DNA of 64,000 bases. Origin: Panopea generosa. Taxonomy: Eukaryota > Mollusca > Bivalvia > Adapedonta > Hiatellidae. The notes under the pieces were generated by a model. It had not been told where the DNA came from, did not search any database, and saw only the letters and a list, made by a program, of their open reading frames with translations. The first letter of the stretch is position 1. The number at the start of each line of letters is the position of its first letter. The position numbers and the translations under genes are program-made. Location of the stretch: contig CM055901.1 of assembly GCA_029582155.1 (NCBI GenBank), forward strand, positions 54,052,625 to 54,116,624. Direction: 5' to 3'. This document shows positions 21,900 through 33,678 of this stretch, piece after piece.

Positions 21900-24800
21900 A
21901 CGCACAATCCAATAGTGTGTCTGTATGTTTCATTTGATTGTATGTTTCATGTGACAAAAGGATTAATGTGAATGTATTTCATATGACTGTATGTGTCACG
22001 TGACTGTATGTTTCATATAACTGTATGTTTCATGTGACTGTATGCTTCATGTGGCTGTATGTTTCACGTGACTGTATGTTTCATGTGACTGTATGCTTCA
22101 TGCGACTATGTTTCATGTGACTGTATGCTTCACGTGACTGTATGTTTTATGTGACTGTATGTTTCATGTGACTGTATGCTTCATGCTACTATGTTTCATG
22201 TGACTGTATGTTTCACGTGACTGTATGTTTCATGTGACTGTATGCTTCATGCGACTATGTTTCATGTGACTGTATGTTTCATATGATTATATGTTTCATG
22301 TGGCTGTATGTTTCTATGATTGTATGTTTCATGTAACTGTATGTTTCATGTGGCTGTATGTTTCATGTGGCTGTATGTTTTATATGACTGTATGTTTCAT
22401 GTGGCTATGATCCATGTGGCTGTACGTTTTATATGACTGTATGTTTCATGTGGCTGTATGTTTTATATGACTGTATGTTTCATGTGACTGTATGTTTCAT
22501 GTTACTGTATGTTTCACGTTACTGTATGTTTCGTGTGACTGTATGTTTTATGTGACTCTTCGTTTTATATGACTGTATGTTTCATGCGACTTTATGTTTC
22601 ATGTGACTGTATGTTTCCTGTGACAATAGGTTTAATGTGAATGTATTTCATGTGACTGTATGTATCACGTGACTGTATGTTTCATGTGGCTGTATGTTTT
22701 ATGTGGCTGTATGTTCCATGTGGCTGTACGTTTTATATGACTGTATCTTTCATGTGGCTGTATGTTTTATATGACTGTATGTTTCATGTGACTGTACGTT
22801 TCATGTAACTGTATGTTTCACGTGACTGTATGTTTCGTGTGACTATATATTTTATGTGACTGTACTTTTTATATGACTGTATGTTTCATGTGACTATATG
22901 TTTTATATGATTGTATATTTCATGTGGCTGTATGTTTTATATAACTGTTTGTTTTATGTGACTCTACGTTTTATATGACTGTATGTTTCATGTGGCTGTA
23001 TATTTATTATGACTGTATGTTTCATGTGACTGTATGTTTCATGTGGCTGTATGTTACATGTGACTGTACGTTTTATATGACTGTATGTTTCATGTGGCTG
23101 TATGTTTTATATGACTGAATGTTTCATGTGACTGTATGTTTCATGTAACTGGATGTTTCATATGACTGTATGTTTCGTGTGACTGAATGTTTAGTGTGGC
23201 TATACGTTTAATATGACTGTATGTTTCATGTGACTGTACGTTTTATATGCCTGTATGTTTCATATGACTGTATATTTTATGTGACTGTACTTTTTATATG
23301 ACTGTATGTTTCATGTGACTATATGTTCTATATGACTGTATGTTTCATGTGGCTGTATGTTTCATGTGACTGTATGTTTTATATGAATGTATGTTTTATG
23401 TGACTATGTTTTATATGACTGTATGTTTCATGTGGCTGTATGTTTCATTTGACTATATGTTTTATATGAATGTAAGTTTTATGTGACTATGTTTTATATG
23501 ACTGTATATTTTATGTGACTGTACTTTTATATGACTGTATGTTTCATGTGACTATATGTTCTATATGACTGTATGTTTCATGTGGCTGTATGTTTTATGT
23601 GACTGTATGTTTTATATGAATGTATGTTTTATGTGACTATGTTTTATATGACTGTATGTTTCGTGCGACTTTACGTTTCATGTGGCTGTATGTTTTATAT
23701 GACTGTATGTTTCATGTGACGGTATGTTCCATGTGACTGTACGTTTCATGTGATTGTATGTTTCATGTGACTGTATGTTTTATATGACTTTATGTTTCAT
23801 ATGTCTGTATATTTCATGTGACTCTATGTTTCATGTGACTGTATGTTTTATGTTACTGTATGTTTCATATGACTGCGTGTGACTGTACGTTTCATGTAAC
23901 TGTTTGTTTCATTTGACTGTACGTTTCATGTTACTGTATGTTAATATGACTGTATGTTTCATGGGACTGTATGCTTCATGTGGCAGTATGTTTAATGTGG
24001 CTGTATGTTTCATGTGAATGTATGCTTCGTGTGGCTGTATGTTTTATGATATTGTATGTTTCATGTGACTGCAAGTGACTGTATGTTTCATGTGACTGTT
24101 TGTTTCATGTGAATATATGTGTCACGTGACTGTATGTTTCATATAACTGTATGTTTCATGTGACTATATGCTTCATGTGGCTGTATGTTTCACGTGACTG
24201 TATGTTTCATGTGACTGTATGCTTCATGTGACTATGTTTCATGTGACTGTATGTTTCACGTGGCTGTATCTTTTATATGACTGTATGTTTCATGTGGCTG
24301 TATGATTCATGTGACTGTATGTTGCATGTGACTGTATGTTTCATGTGACTGTATGTTTAATGTGATTTGGTGTTTCATGTGACTGTATGTTTCATGTGAC
24401 TGTATGTTTAATGTGATTTGGTGTTTCATGTGACTGTATGTTTCATGTGACAGTATGTTTAATATGAATGTATGTTTCATGTGACTGTATGTTTCTTGTG
24501 ACTGTATGTTTTATGTGATTGTACGTTTTATCTGATTGTATGTTTCAATTTCATATAACTATGTTTCATGTGACTGTATGTTTAATATGACTGTACATTT
24601 CATGTGACTGTTCGTTTATTGTGACTGTATTTTCATTTGACTGTACGTTTCATGTGACTGTATGTTAATGTGACTGTATGATTTATATGACTTTATGTTT
24701 CACGTGACTGTACGTTTCATGTGATTGTATGTTACATTTGACTGTATGTTTCATGTGATTGTATGTTTTATGTTACTGTTTGTTTCATGTTATTGTATGT

Positions 24801-25940
24801 TTCAGGTGACTGTATGTTTCATGTGACTGTATTTTCATTTGACTACGTTTCATGTGACTGTATGTTAATGTGACTGTATGTTTTATATGACTTTATGTTT
24901 CACGTGACTGTACGTTTCATGTGATTGTATGTTTCATTTGACTGTACGTTTCATGCGATTGTATGTTTTATTTGACTGTATGTTTTATATGACTGTATGC
25001 TTCATGCGAATGTATGTTTCAAGTCACTGTATTTTTCACGTGACTTTACGTTTTATGTTACTGTATGTTTTATGTGATTGTATGTTTCATGTGACTGTAT
25101 GTTTCATGTGATTGTTTGTTTCATGTGACTTTACGTTTTATGTTACTGTATGTTTCATGTGATTGTATATTTCCTGTGATTGTATGTTTCATGTGAATTA
25201 ACGTTTAATGTTTCTGTATGTTTCATTTGATTGTATATTTCATGTGACTGTATGTTTCATGTGACTGTATGTTTCATGTGACTGTATGTTTAATGTGACT
25301 GTATGTTTCATGGGACTGTACATTTCAAGTGACTGTATGTTTCATGTGACTATGTTTAATGTGACTGTATGTTTCATTGGACTGTACATTTCAAGTGACT
25401 GTATGTTTCATGTGACTGTATGTTTCGTGGGACTGTTTGTTTTATGTGACTGTATGTTTCATGTGACTGTATGTTTCATATGACTGTTTCATGTGACTGT
25501 ATGTTTCATGTGACTGTATATTTCCTGTGATTGTATGTGTTATATGACTGTATGTATTATATGACTGTTGTTTCATGTTACTGTATGTTTTATATGACTG
25601 TATGTTTCATGCTACTGTATGTTTCATGCGACTGAATATTTCATGTGACTGTTTTTTCTTCATGTTACTGTACATTTTATGTATACTACGTTTCATGTGA
25701 CTGTATGTTTCATGGGACTGTACGTTTCATGTTTACTATGTTTCATGGGACTGTACGTTTTATGTATACTACGTTTCATGTGACTGTATGTTTCATGGGA
25801 CTGTACGTTTGATGTATACTACGTTTCATGTGACTGTATGTTTCATGGGACTGTACGTTTCATGTATACTACGGTTCATGTGACCGTATGTTTTATGTGA
25901 ATGTATTTTTCACGTAACTGTATGTTCACATTTTCCAGGT
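21900..25940. repeat. 17-bp minisatellite array
   Basis: About 230 units of tgactgtatgtttcatg, with many single-base variants (gtggctg, acgtttt, atatga) and some 13-15 bp units (such as tgcgactatgtttca). At its right edge, near 25.72-25.88 kb, a longer composite unit of about 50 bp (including gtatactacgtttcat) is itself repeated. The array ends within a few bases of the stop codon of C1q gene A, so it occupies that gene's 3' untranslated region or immediate flank. Confidence 0.95.
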
Positions 25941-25944
25941 AAGC

Positions 25945-27949
25945 TCATTCAAGCAGCACTCCCATAAAAGAGGTATATCCGTTGCCATGGTAATCACCCG
26001 ATTTGTCGTTCGTCTGCCGAACAAACACGATATCATTTTCTGCAAGTTTCGCTACTACCGTTACAGATGCTGTCGCTCTTTCAATAGCACCATAACCGGA
26101 AGTAATTCTCCCGAGAACTCTTCCTTTGCCGACGATTTCTGACGATACTCGTTTATGAAACTGTGCCCTGGCAGTTAACGAGAACATATATCGGCCGGAA
26201 ACAGGTGCAACAAATTTTCCTGTTCCCGGATTGTAGGATCTTCCAGCGTTCACAAGAATATCGTCGAACTTCAGAATATCGTCTGCTTTTAGAAAGGTGT
26301 GTGACGTCATACTAGCCGAGAAAGCTACACCGCTATCGTTGATGAGCTCTGTGTTTTCTAATCTTATGCCAGCACCTTTAAAAATAATATATATGAATTT
26401 AGACAATTTTAATACATATTGCAAAGCATATCTTATGGCTAAGACAAAGTTAAGCTATCAGCTCAATGGTCACAATTGAAACATTCTTCGCCTGTCAATA
26501 AATTCTGTTCACTTCAATTTGTCTTCACACTATTTCAGTCTATTAGGCATATACTCTTTCAACAGTCTGACAAATTTGCAATATAGGAATTAATGTGATT
26601 ACATAACAAATAGAAACGTCAGAAGTATAGACGCGACGCTGTCAGAAGGGTTCCAGACATTTGAAAACTGATGTACTTTTGTAGGAAAGAAAAATACTCA
26701 TGGTAATACAATATTCTCCTACCCAGGGTGATTTCTTTTTAATGAATTATCACTCTAACGAAGGATATGTGAAAATCGACATGTGACGCGTTCTTGATAA
26801 AATATCTCAACTTGGAAAACAGGGAAACCCTCCAAAACTGGCCAACACACACACGCACTCGCTGGCACATACGTACGTTTGTACGATTGTAAACATACGT
26901 GTATATTTTTACACTATATGACGCTTGTAACCAACCAACGTGTCCCTTAACATTGGGATTTAAATTTACAAAGTAGAGAGATATAGAAACGTGTCTATAG
27001 TGCCTACAGTATAGACAAACCGGAAGCTACACGGTATTGAATTCCGCGAATACCCATCTACTATAAAATAAGACATCACGTGACATATCACCAGACATAT
27101 ATACACTATTGACAAAACTGTGAATTAATTAATAGCATCAGCACCAAGGACTTATATTAATATTTGACAGCACTAATAAAACTAGAGAAAAAAGATAAAT
27201 GGTATTAGATCTACTCAGAATTAGTAAACACTCAGCAAAGAGACGCAAGATCAGATACTGAAACTATCATTGACGAATAGTCTGCTTGCCCTGCAGTATT
27301 AAAAGGTTTTGAAATGATTAACAGAACAGTTTTATATAGAATGGAGTAGAGTGCATATCTAAGATCCATACTTAACAAATAAATGGTTCTGCTATTTGGT
27401 TCTGCTTTATGGTTCGTAGTTTAGCTTAGAAATGTGATAGTTTGGAAATGGATGCTATATATGTGACACTTTGCCTTGATAAAATAGTTGTGGCCAATAT
27501 CTCAACACAAAGGGTTAGAGAACATGTATGCGTGAAATCACAGGAAGGGGTGATCATACTACATATACTGTTTTGTAGACTAGCATGTATAATACCACAA
27601 TCCCTGATTGTTTCGCTCTTGAACACAAGAAACACACAGAGAAGAATGAAGAGGCACATTAATTTGTGTTGACATTTTTTACGATACAAGGAAATTATGC
27701 AGATTACATGCTTGTTAGACATAGAACAAAAGGTTCCCACTTACATTTCATAACTAAGGCTGTCTTCTGCTCTAAATGTGCTATTTTCGATATAAGTGCC
27801 GTCACTTCTTCCTGCAACCGTTTGAATTCTCCCTTTTGCTCCAGACGCATGCCAACGGTACCTTTCAAGGCTTTGAATTCTGATTGGTTCATGGTTGTTT
27901 TATTGCTGTACAGCTCGCACTCGTCTAGTCTGATGATGTAAGAATACAT
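25945..27949 (-). CDS. C1q domain-containing protein A (two coding exons)
   Basis: The C1q exon (26378 down to the TGA at 25945) encodes a full C1q domain of about 143 residues. It opens with AGIRLENTEL, has the family signature (FDDILVNAGRSYNPGTG, then GRYMFSL) and ends in YTSFMGVLLE. The exon before it (to 27745) encodes a coiled coil with EQKGEFKRLQEEVTALISKI and LEQKTALVMK. The donor AAAT|gtaagt and acceptor ttatttttaaag join in phase 1 (new codon TGT). The start is uncertain: Met at 27949, Met at 27892, or an upstream exon through a possible acceptor (cttacatcatcag). No signal peptide is visible. C1q-domain proteins form trimers and, in bivalves, belong to a large family linked to pattern recognition. 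The ligand is unknown. C1q gene B lies upstream and has the same design. Confidence 0.85.
26425..27700. other. intron of C1q gene A, no other gene seen
   Basis: Single-copy-looking AT-rich DNA with a short acacacgcactcgc stretch near 26.85 kb. Short frames overlapping the coiled-coil exon on the opposite strand are shadows. Confidence 0.5.
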
Positions 27950-28199
27950 TTGAAGGTTTCTTGAAGATGAAAGGCACGTATTTAACGGGCAGATTATTTT
28001 TAATAAAAAAAAAATTTGAGAAAAGAATTACAAGCATGAAAAAAATGTGCTGTTAGATATGTAGCGCTTATAACCTGTGAAATATCTATAAATATGCTTC
28101 AGTCATTCGGTCCTGTTCAGCTAAATACCCTACTGGCTGATATCTCATTTCAAGCAGCGTAAATAAGAATGGTCCGTTCTGATAACTACACCTTGCAGA

Positions 28200-29760
28200 A
28201 ACGCTTCTGTAAGCACTTTATCGCACGGCTATTATAAGCGTTCTATAGAAATGTAACAGTGTGTACGCATTTTGTAGAAGCGCTACTGTATGCAAATTGC
28301 TGAATAACTGTTATAAGCCTGTAGTAAAAATGTAACAGTGTGTACGCATTTTGTAGAAGCGCTTCTGTATGCAAATTGCTGGACAGCTGTTATAAGCTTG
28401 CAGTAAAAATGTAACAGTGTGTACGCATTTTGTAGAAGCGCTTCTGTATGCAAATTGCTGAACAGCTGTTATAAGCTTGCAGTAGAAATGTAACAGTGTG
28501 TACGCATTTTGTAGAAGCGCTACTGTATGCAAATTGCTGGACAGCTGTTATAAGCTTGCAGTAAAAATGTAACAGTGTGTACGCATTTTGTAAAAGCGCT
28601 TCTGTATGCAAATTGCTGAACAGCTGTTATAAGCTTGCAGTAGAAATGTAACAGTGTGTACGCATTTTGTAGAAGCGCTACTGTATGCAAATTGCTGAAC
28701 AGCTGTTATAAGCCTGTAGTAAAATTGTAACAGTGTGTACGCATTTTGTAGAAGCGCTACTGTATGCAAATTGCTGAACAGCTGTTATAAGCTTGCAGTA
28801 AAAATGTAACAGTGTGTACGCATTTTGTAGAAGTGCTTCTGTATGCAAATTGCTGAACAGCTGTTATAAGCTTGTAGTAGAAATGTAACAGTGTGTACGC
28901 ATTTTGTAGAAGCGCTTCTGTATGCAAATTGCTGAACAGCTGTTATAAGCTTGTAGTAGAAATGTAACAGTGTGTACGCATTTTGTAGAAGTGCTTCTGT
29001 ATGCAAATTGCTGAACAGCTGTTATAAGCTTGTAGTAGAAATGTAACAGTGTGTACGCATTTTGTAGAAGCGCTTCTGTATGCAAATTGCTGGACAGCTG
29101 TTATAAGCTTGCAGTAAAAATGTAACAGTGTGTACGCATTTTGTAGAAGCGCTTCTGTATGCTAATTGCTGAACAGCTGTTATAAGCCTTCAGTAGAAAT
29201 GTAACTGTGCGCATTTTGTAGAAGTGCTTCTGTATGCAAATTGCTGAACAGCTGTTATAAGCCTGCAGTAGAAATGTAGCAGTGTGTACGCATTTTGTAG
29301 AAGCGCTTCTGTATGCTAATTGCTGAACAGCTGTTATAAGCCTTCAGTAGAAATGTAACTGTACGCATTTTGTAGAAGTGCTTCTGTATGCAAATTGCTG
29401 AACAGCTGTTATAAGCCTCCAGTAGAAATGTAACAGTGTGTATGCATTTTGTAGAAGCGCTACTGCAAGCGAATTGCTGTCATAAGCCTTCAGTAGAAAT
29501 GTAACAGTGTGTACGCATTTTGTAGAAGCGCTACTGTAAGCGAATTGCTGAACAGCTGTTATAAGCCAGCAGTAGAAATGTAACAGTGTGTACGCATTTT
29601 GTAGAAGTGCTTCTGTATGCAAATTGCTGAACAGCTGTTATAAGCCTTCAGTAGAAATGTAACTGTACGCATTTTGTAGAAGTGCTTCTGTAAGAAAATT
29701 GCTGAACTGTGTATAAGCATTCACTATAAACGTTTTGTAGACACGCTACTGTAAGTATGT
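28200..29760. repeat. 79-bp tandem array
   Basis: About 19 units of 79 bp. Each carries aaatgtaacagtgtgtacgc, attttgtagaagcg, cttctgtatgcaaattgctg and aacagctgttataagc. The middle units are nearly identical and the units right of 29.2 kb carry deletions. Decayed remnants (attttgtagaaattctactg) reach 29.88 kb. The array lies about 250 bp upstream of the first recognised exon of C1q gene A, so it is in a 5' intron or the promoter side. Six 73-residue minus-strand frames arise from the repeat. Confidence 0.95.
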
Positions 29761-29884
29761 TTGTCACGGAAGCACTACCGTTACGGTTTTTATTTTTTGT
29801 CGAAGCGCTATTATAAGGAATTCGATGAGCAAATGTTTTAAGAGTTTTGTAGAAATTCTACTGTAAGCTTTTTGAAGAAACATT

Positions 29885-31680
29885 ACAGTAAGTGTTTGGT
29901 ATAGGATACATATAATATAAACACAACGTTTTCTTTGTATTATTGCAGGCTCTTGGTCAACGAAGAACGTGCGGTATATTTTCAGACTTTATACTGAAGC
30001 AATTTAGCTATTTCTACTGTGTGTTGAATGGCCAGTACTTTAGATAATGGCTATTAAAATATGATGCTGCCATAAAATGTTTAGCCAATTCCGTCTCCTC
30101 AATTCATACTTGATTGGTGGAGCGACATCGTGGTCAGATAGTCTACATATACGCACTCTCCAAATTGACATGTATCACAGTACCGTGGGATTAAGAACAA
30201 ACTGGTCAAGGTGTGTTTTTGTCAATTTATGATTGAAGAATATGGACCAATGAAAGGTTTGAGCCCAAAACGCGCAGCATATTTTTAATTCTTTTACATT
30301 TTGACAATGGGGGCTCGATGGGAAATGTAGAACCCACAATTGGTTATAAAATGTGAATAATGAAAATATTCTGATCTGTGGTCTAGTTAGTGCTGATTGT
30401 AAAGCAGACGATGTCAATCAATATGCGGTTTCACATTTCTTGGGATAGGGGGCGGATGGGTTTCATGTTTGTTCTAATGTCTTTTACATTTGTGAACAAA
30501 ACTGTTTATACATTTGTGATGTTTTATAACAAATACATGTATCTCATTTTAAACGCTTTAAGTACGTATGCACCGCAAGTACAGTCCGGTTTAATGACAA
30601 CGTTGTTTTTATTTTTCAGACAATTTTCAATTGTGTGACCATTTTAACATTTGTGACCAATTTCACATTTGTATTTTGACAAAGTGCTATTGTTGTTTTT
30701 TTTTGTTTTTTTAAGAAGGACTACTGTATTTTGTACAAGTACTATTGTGTTTTGAAGAAGTGCTATTGTATTTTGTACAAGTACTACTGTGTTTTGTAGA
30801 AGTGCTAATGTTGAGTATAAGCGGAGCTCTCATAAAATTAATTTCATTGTCGATGAAATAAAACAGAAAAACGGTTGTTGCTGTAAAGATTTTCTTCACA
30901 ATGTTTAAATAATCAATTCAATTTAATGTTGATTTATGGTTAATACAAGATTAAAAATGTTATCATAATTAGGAAAAATGATATCAACTGTCTCTAATCT
31001 TAATAAGTATGTTTTCAAATATGTGTAATAAGTATGTCTACAAATACTCGTAATAAGTATGTTTATAAATACGTGCAAAAGGTATGTTACAAATCCATGT
31101 AATAAGTATGTTTACAAGAACGTGTTTTAGTGTGTTTTTTTGGTTTCCAACACATGTTCAGAAACTTATGTTCTGTTCAACGCTTTTAACTTCACATGGG
31201 AGCTGTTTTCTGAACAACGTTTGTTCCAAACGTGAGGCTTGCATAATTCTCATTTTCATTAATCATAAAAGTTCGATGTAATTAATTTCAAATACATTAT
31301 AAGAAGTATTTAAAAATGCAAAGATCTAACACAGTTTTAGAGCTTTGTTCAAAATCAGGGCTTATCCCGGTATTCGTTTAATGTACGTTTATTATGTAAT
31401 ATAAAACGTAAACCTGACAATGTGTTCATTTGGAGGATCTCTGGCTTTATCAAGTGCCGTAATGATCGCTTTATATCAAGCAGGCAATATATATATATAT
31501 ATCTAACCCCTGACCCCGGTGGATCAAATATTCTGAAAAGATTATGCAATATTAAATACACATTAAAATAAGATGATAAAAAAGTTCGTGAATTATGGCT
31601 CTTTTACACAACGTTATCTATTTTAATCCTAAATAATGTAACATAATAGCCTCGTTTCTGCACAAAGGCAGTGATCTGTA
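29885..31680. other. no gene seen, short degenerate repeats
   Basis: Small imperfect repeats occur near 30.72-30.81 kb (ttttgtacaagtactactgt) and 30.99-31.12 kb (taataagtatgtttacaaat). No conserved coding frame is present. A TA run lies at 31.49 kb. Confidence 0.5.
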
Positions 31681-31794
31681 GCGCACTTGATTGGCTGATT
31701 TCCATATAAGTATGCGGTCCTCCGGTGCTGAGTGGTTTCAAAGTTACCTCTCACTAACTCGATCGTGGCTCCAAGTCTACTACAGTCCAGACTT

Positions 31795-31890
31795 TCCAGT
31801 CCAGTCCAGTTTATTTAAAAGACTATCAGTTAGATACGTAAGAACGGCAGTATTACACAGATAAATATATATTCATCCGAGGTCCCTTAG
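31795..31890 (-). mobile_element. possible LINE 3' end
   Basis: On the minus strand an AT-rich stretch (aaataaac) runs into repeated tggac pentamers, like the short-repeat tails of the LINE copies at 9.48 and 62.5 kb. Only this tail-like part is recognised. Confidence 0.3.
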
Positions 31891-33390
31891 TCAAACATAA
31901 TATGTTTGTATAACATCCTAGTTCCCCTTACCCTGGTCAAACATAACATGTATGTATAACATCCTAGTTCCCCTTACCCTAGTCAAACATAACATGTATG
32001 TATAACATCAGATTTCCCCTTACCCTGGTCAAACTTATCATGTATGTATAACATCCTTGTCTCCCTTACCCTGGTCAAACATAACATGTATGTATAACAT
32101 CAGATTTCCCCTTACCCTGGTCAAACTTATCATGTATGTATAACACCCGAGTTCCCCTTACCCTGGTCAAACATAACATGTATGTATAACATCAGATGTC
32201 CCCTTACCCTGGTCAAACATAACCTGTATGTATAACATCCTAGTCCCCCTAACCCTAGTCAAACATAACCTGTTTGTATAACACCCGAGTTCCCCTTACC
32301 CTGGTCAAACATAACATGTATGTATAACATCCTAGTTCCCCTTACCCTAGTCAAACATAACCTGTTTGTATAACATCCTTGTCTCCCTTACCCTGGTCAA
32401 ACATAACATGTATGTATAACATCAGATGTCCCCTTACCCTGGTCAAACATAACCTGTATGTATAACATCCTAGTCCCCCTTACCCTAGTCAAACATAACC
32501 TGTTTGTATAACACCCGAGTTCCCCTTACCCTGGTCAAACATAACATGTATGTATAACACCCGAGTTCCCCTTACCCTGGTCAAACATAACCTGTATGTA
32601 TAACATCCTAGTCCCCCTTACCCTAGTCAAACATAACCTGTTTGTATAACATCCTAGTTCCCCTTACCCTGGTCAAACATAACATGTATGTATAACATCC
32701 TAGTTCCCCTTACCCTAGTCAAACATAACATGTATGTATAACATCAGATTTCCCCTTACCCTGGTCAAACTTATCATGTATGTATAACATCCTTGTCTCC
32801 CTTACCCTGGTCAAACATAACATGTATGTATAACATCAGATTTCCCCTTACCCTGGTCAAACTTATCATGTATGTATAACACCCGAGTTCCCCTTACCCT
32901 GGTCAAACATAACATGTATGTATAACATCAGATGTCCCCTTACCCTGGTCAAACATAACCTGTATGTATAACATCCTAGTCCCCCTTACCCTAGTCAAAC
33001 ATAACCTGTATGTATAACATCCTTGTCTCCCTTACCCTGGTCAAACATAACATGTATGTATAACATCAGATGTCCCCTTACCCTGGTCAAACATAACCTG
33101 TATGTATAACATCCTAGTCCCCCTTACCCTAGTCAAACATAACCTGTTTGTATAACACCCGAGTTCCCCTTACCCTGGTCAAACATAACATGTATGTATA
33201 ACATCAGATGTCCCCTTACCCTGGTCAAACATAACCTGTATGTATAACATCCTAGTCCCCCTTACCCTAGTCAAACATAACCTGTTTGTATAACATCCGA
33301 GTTCCCCTTACCCTGGTCAAACATAACATGTATGTATAACATCCTAGTTCCTCTTACCCTGGTCAAAGATAACAGGTATGTATAACATCA
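31890..33390. repeat. 46-bp tandem array with higher-order structure
   Basis: About 32 units of 46 bp: ttaccctggtcaaacataac, atgtatgtataac, and a variable end (atcctagttcccc, atcagatttcccc, atccttgtctccc or acccgagttcccc). The order of end types beginning near 31.93 kb recurs near 32.66 kb, an offset of 736 bp or 16 units, which shows block duplication. It lies about 290 bp downstream of the stop codon of C1q gene B. Confidence 0.95.
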
Positions 33391-33394
33391 GATG

Positions 33395-33530
33395 TCCGTC
33401 CACAAGTAACTGGCAAACTTGCTCACATAAAGTTTTTGGAGCGAGCAGGACTCGAACCTACTACGACCTTAGCGGTGAGAGGTAAGTGATCCTGAGACGG
33501 TGCCTTAGACCACCCAGCCACGGCGGACAC
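33395..33530 (-). mobile_element. tRNA-derived SINE or tRNA-like relic
   Basis: On the minus strand there is an A box (gtggctgggtggtctaaggc) and a B box (ggttcgagtcc), with a spacing that fits a long-variable-arm tRNA such as tRNA-Leu. Downstream is a non-tRNA body with gccagttacttgtgga, a block shared with SINE family B. The acceptor arms do not pair cleanly, so it is not called a tRNA gene. Confidence 0.55.
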
Positions 33531-33678
33531 TACTGCGTAAATTTAAAATGAAAACAAATTATTTATGCATATAAAATCAGTTGGCGTTTCGGTCAGTATA
33601 ATATTGCGAATTGTCAGATAGTATCCAGTCTTTGAGAATAATATTCTTCCAGTTGGCTTTTAAACTGTAAATAACGTA

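Noticed and set aside
28311-29622. Family of 73-residue repeated minus-strand frames
   Set aside because: They are produced by the 79-bp array; 237 bp is three units, so the frames re-open regularly.
28200-33390. CRISPR-like regular repeat arrays
   Set aside because: The units are contiguous with no unique spacers, and the context is an animal genome with introns and SINEs.
33430-33530. tRNA-Leu gene
   Set aside because: The A and B boxes are good, but the acceptor stem is poor and it continues into a SINE-like body.
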